Origin: JAQBXX01 sp947085325 | GTDB taxonomy: Bacteria > Pseudomonadota > Gammaproteobacteria > SURF-13 | Length of the DNA stretch: 64,000 nucleotides | Reading direction: 5' to 3' | NCBI GenBank assembly: GCA_947085325.1 | Contig: CAMTVY010000011.1 | Span: forward strand, 1 to 64,000 | Shown: positions 62,246 through 64,000 of the stretch, piece after piece | How positions within the stretch are numbered: the first letter of the stretch is position 1 | Layout of the letters: each line of letters opens with the position of its first letter | The notes under the pieces: model-generated | What the model was told of the DNA's origin: nothing | Seen by the model: the letters and a program-made list of their open reading frames with translations, nothing else | Database searches by the model: none | Translations under genes and position numbers: made by a program

Positions 62246-63433
62246 TCACACCACGCCCAGCAGCTTTTGCATGCGGCCAAGGGCGTCGCGCAGGTTTTCC
62301 ATGCTGGTGGCGAACGACAAGCGCATGTAGCCCGGCGCGCCGAAGGCGGAACCCGGCACCAGCGCAACACCGATTTCGTTCAGCAGAAACTCGGCCAGCG
62401 CAATGTCGTCCTTCATCCGCAGATTGTCGATCACACCCTGCATATTGGGAAATGAGTAAAACGCGCCAGGCGAAGGCAGACACTGCACGCCCTTGATGGC
62501 ATTCAATGCCTGCCACACGAATGCATGGCGCTCCCTGAACTGCCGCACCCAGTCTTGCATGAATGACTGGTCGCCCTCCAGCGCCGCCTGCGCCGCCACC
62601 TGCGAAATCGAGGCCGGATTGGAGGTGCTTTGCGACTGGATATTCTTCATCATCGCGATCAGTGGCTTTGGTCCGGCGGCATAGCCGATACGCCAGCCGG
62701 TCATGGAGTAGCTCTTGGACACGCCGTTGATGACGATGGTGCGTGCGGCCAGATCCGGGCAGGCATTGAGGATGTTGCAGAACGGCGTATCGCCCAGCAG
62801 GATATGTTCGTAGATATCGTCGCTCGCAACCATCACCTGCGGATGGCGGCGCAACACCGCACCCAGCCCCTCCAGTTCGGCGCGCGTATAGGTGGCGCCG
62901 GTCGGGTTGGACGGGCTGTTCATCACGAACAGCCGCGTGCGCGGCGTGATGGCGGCTTCGAGTTGTTGCGGCGTGATCTTGAACTGCTGCTCGATACCCG
63001 CATAGACAATCACCGGCACGCCCTCGGCCAGCAGCACCATGTCGGGGTAGGATACCCAGTACGGCGCCGGGATGATCACCTCGTCACCGGCGTTGAGCAG
63101 GGCCTGCGCGAGATTGTAGAAGCTCTGCTTGCCGCCCACCGACGCCAGCACCTGGTCGGCGCTGTAGTCAAGCCCGTTCTCACGCCGGAATTTGGCGACT
63201 ATCGCCTGCTTCAGCCCCGGCGTGCCGTCTACCGCCGTATACTTGGTAAACCCGGCCTGGATCGCCTTGATCGCCGCTTGCTTGATAGGCTCCGGGGTAT
63301 CGAAATCGGGCTCGCCCGCGCCCAGACCGATGATGTCCCTGCCCTGGGCCTTGAGCGCGGCGGCGCGCTCGGTTACGGCGAGCGTAGGTGACGGCTTGAT
63401 CAGCCGCGCCCGCTTGGAGAGTTGTACGTCCAA
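62246..63433 (-). CDS. Aspartate aminotransferase (class I, Ib subgroup)
   Basis: PLP enzyme making aspartate/glutamate pairs; 395 residues. RARLIKPSPTLAVTERAAAL, GAGEPDFDTPEPIKQAA, NSPSNPTGATYTRAELEGL, the PLP lysine in INGVSKSYSMTGWRIGYAAG (about 235) and MRLSFATSMENL are subgroup Ib features. The likely start is TTG at 63433 (giving DVQLSKR), with GAGG eight bases before; ATG starts further upstream (63502, 63481) would add an atypical extension. It converges on the glyoxylate aminotransferase with four bases between stops. Confidence 0.93.
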   Translation of the reverse strand: MDVQLSKRARLIKPSPTLAVTERAAALKAQGRDIIGLGAGEPDFDTPEPIKQAAIKAIQAGFTKYTAVDGTPGLKQAIVAKFRRENGLDYSADQVLASVGGKQSFYNLAQALLNAGDEVIIPAPYWVSYPDMVLLAEGVPVIVYAGIEQQFKITPQQLEAAITPRTRLFVMNSPSNPTGATYTRAELEGLGAVLRRHPQVMVASDDIYEHILLGDTPFCNILNACPDLAARTIVINGVSKSYSMTGWRIGYAAGPKPLIAMMKNIQSQSTSNPASISQVAAQAALEGDQSFMQDWVRQFRERHAFVWQALNAIKGVQCLPSPGAFYSFPNMQGVIDNLRMKDDIALAEFLLNEIGVALVPGSAFGAPGYMRLSFATSMENLRDALGRMQKLLGVV

Positions 63434-63502
63434 ACCAGAATTCCTCACTATCACTAAAGGTTGCAAAATCTGTTTACTCATACGCCCATCGGCAAACCGC
63501 AC

Positions 63503-63621
63503 TTCCCGCCACGTCCCCGGCCCCTATGCAGGAGGCGGGACAGGGTAGGGACAGGGGAAACAGCGTACTTACGCAGGCGTCACCAAGTAATGCCACACGC
63601 ATTACTTTGTGACGCCTGCGT
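63503..63621. repeat. Compound hairpin repeat, copy 2
   Basis: Opposite orientation to the copy at 46494-46612. GC-rich part with CCGCCACGTCCCC and GGCGGGACAGGG, then a long hairpin: ACGCAGGCGTCAC (63571-63583) pairs with 63609-63621 and the inner AAGTAATGC (63585-63593) with GCATTACTT (63599-63607). It ends 35 bases before the uvrB start and would lie in or near its promoter. Confidence 0.75.
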
Positions 63622-63656
63622 ACTATACTGGATTGCCGTTGCCCCCTGAAAGCCCC

Positions 63657-64000
63657 ATGAGCGAAACCAATCGACGTTTTATTGTCCATGCACACTTCGC
63701 GCCTGCGGGCGACCAGCCGGAGGCGATTGCGCAACTGACAGCCGGGCTGGAACAGGGCCTGGCAGGGCAAACCCTGCTAGGCGTCACCGGCTCCGGCAAG
63801 ACCTTTACCATCGCCAATGTCATCCAGAATGTACAGCGCCCAACCCTGATTCTGGCGCCCAACAAAACGCTGGCCGCCCAGCTCTACGGCGAGATGCGCG
63901 AATTCTTCCCCGACAATGCGGTGGAGTACTTCGTGTCGTACTACGACTACTACCAGCCCGAGGCCTACGTACCCTCCACCGACACCTTTATCGAGAAGGA
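63657..64000 (+). CDS. uvrB: Excinuclease ABC subunit B (5' part, runs off the window)
   Basis: First 114 codons of the nucleotide-excision repair helicase subunit. After RFIVHAHFAPAGDQPEAIAQ comes the Walker A loop GVTGSGKTFTIANVI, then LILAPNKTLAAQLYGEMREF and the beta-hairpin region VEYFVSYYDYYQPEAYVP. Start MSETNRRF at 63657. The gene continues beyond 64000. Confidence 0.97.
   Translation, partial: MSETNRRFIVHAHFAPAGDQPEAIAQLTAGLEQGLAGQTLLGVTGSGKTFTIANVIQNVQRPTLILAPNKTLAAQLYGEMREFFPDNAVEYFVSYYDYYQPEAYVPSTDTFIEK

Overview
This window is a high-GC chromosomal segment, almost certainly from a gammaproteobacterium. The gene order ihfB-rpsA-cmk-aroA-tyrA-hisC-pheA-(serA)-serC-gyrA-mtnA-TRZ/ATZ hydrolase-ubiG-mupP matches a block I know from Pseudomonas and relatives. 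LapA/LapB, OxyR, IHF-beta, LpxH, PrmB and PBP1b also fit. The species cannot be named from the sequence. Glycolate oxidase beside a class V glyoxylate aminotransferase hints at 2-phosphoglycolate salvage, but does not prove autotrophy.

Layout. 1-1558: phosphate uptake (pstC cut by the window edge, pstS). 1687-4041: a TVP38-type membrane protein divergent from a mercuric-reductase-like flavoprotein. 4099-6071: a bufferin-type operon (Cys-rich precursor, DUF692/MNIO maturase, DUF2063 partner), the most distinctive system here. 6131-8432: rubredoxin, rubrerythrin, OxyR and an NlpC/P60 lipoprotein, with an OxyR-like operator before rubrerythrin. 8575-13618: PBP1b, a TPR lipoprotein, pyrF, lapAB. 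13734-26010: ihfB to gyrA, one strand, aromatic, histidine and serine biosynthesis plus core genes. 26137-31000: mtnA, OmpA-like protein, MTA/SAH deaminase, ubiG, mupP. 31183-34635: rmuC and a small accessory islet (Mrr endonuclease, Fic protein). 34813-41044: leuA, a new leucine leader peptide, pssA, ilvC, ilvH, ilvI. 41222-46453: MIF-like protein, transaldolase, icd, tRNA-Ala, tRNA-Glu, CBS protein, PolX. 46638-49408: the AmmeMemoRadiSam trio. 49419-56758: glucan phosphorylase, cysS, gltX, periplasmic cyclophilin, lpxH, prmB. 57017-63433: tRNA-Asn, glcDEF, glyoxylate aminotransferase, aspartate aminotransferase. 63657-end: start of uvrB.

The window is rich in dispersed palindromic repeats. 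The most striking is a 140-192 bp element present four times whole and once truncated (about 30989, 34736, 36383, 44581 and 48182). It has fixed ends reading GGGCRCCTCTAAAAAT and carries an optional 51 bp module that sits at two different internal positions. Its ends supply the last codons and stop of two genes and the probable ribosome binding site of three others, so it is built into gene junctions. Another copy separates the leucine leader peptide from leuA. Other families are: paired ACGCAAAGACGCC arms at three loci, one of which encodes the tail of HisC; a perfect 27 bp inverted repeat between pheA and serA; and a compound hairpin element before the AmmeMemoRadiSam genes and before uvrB.
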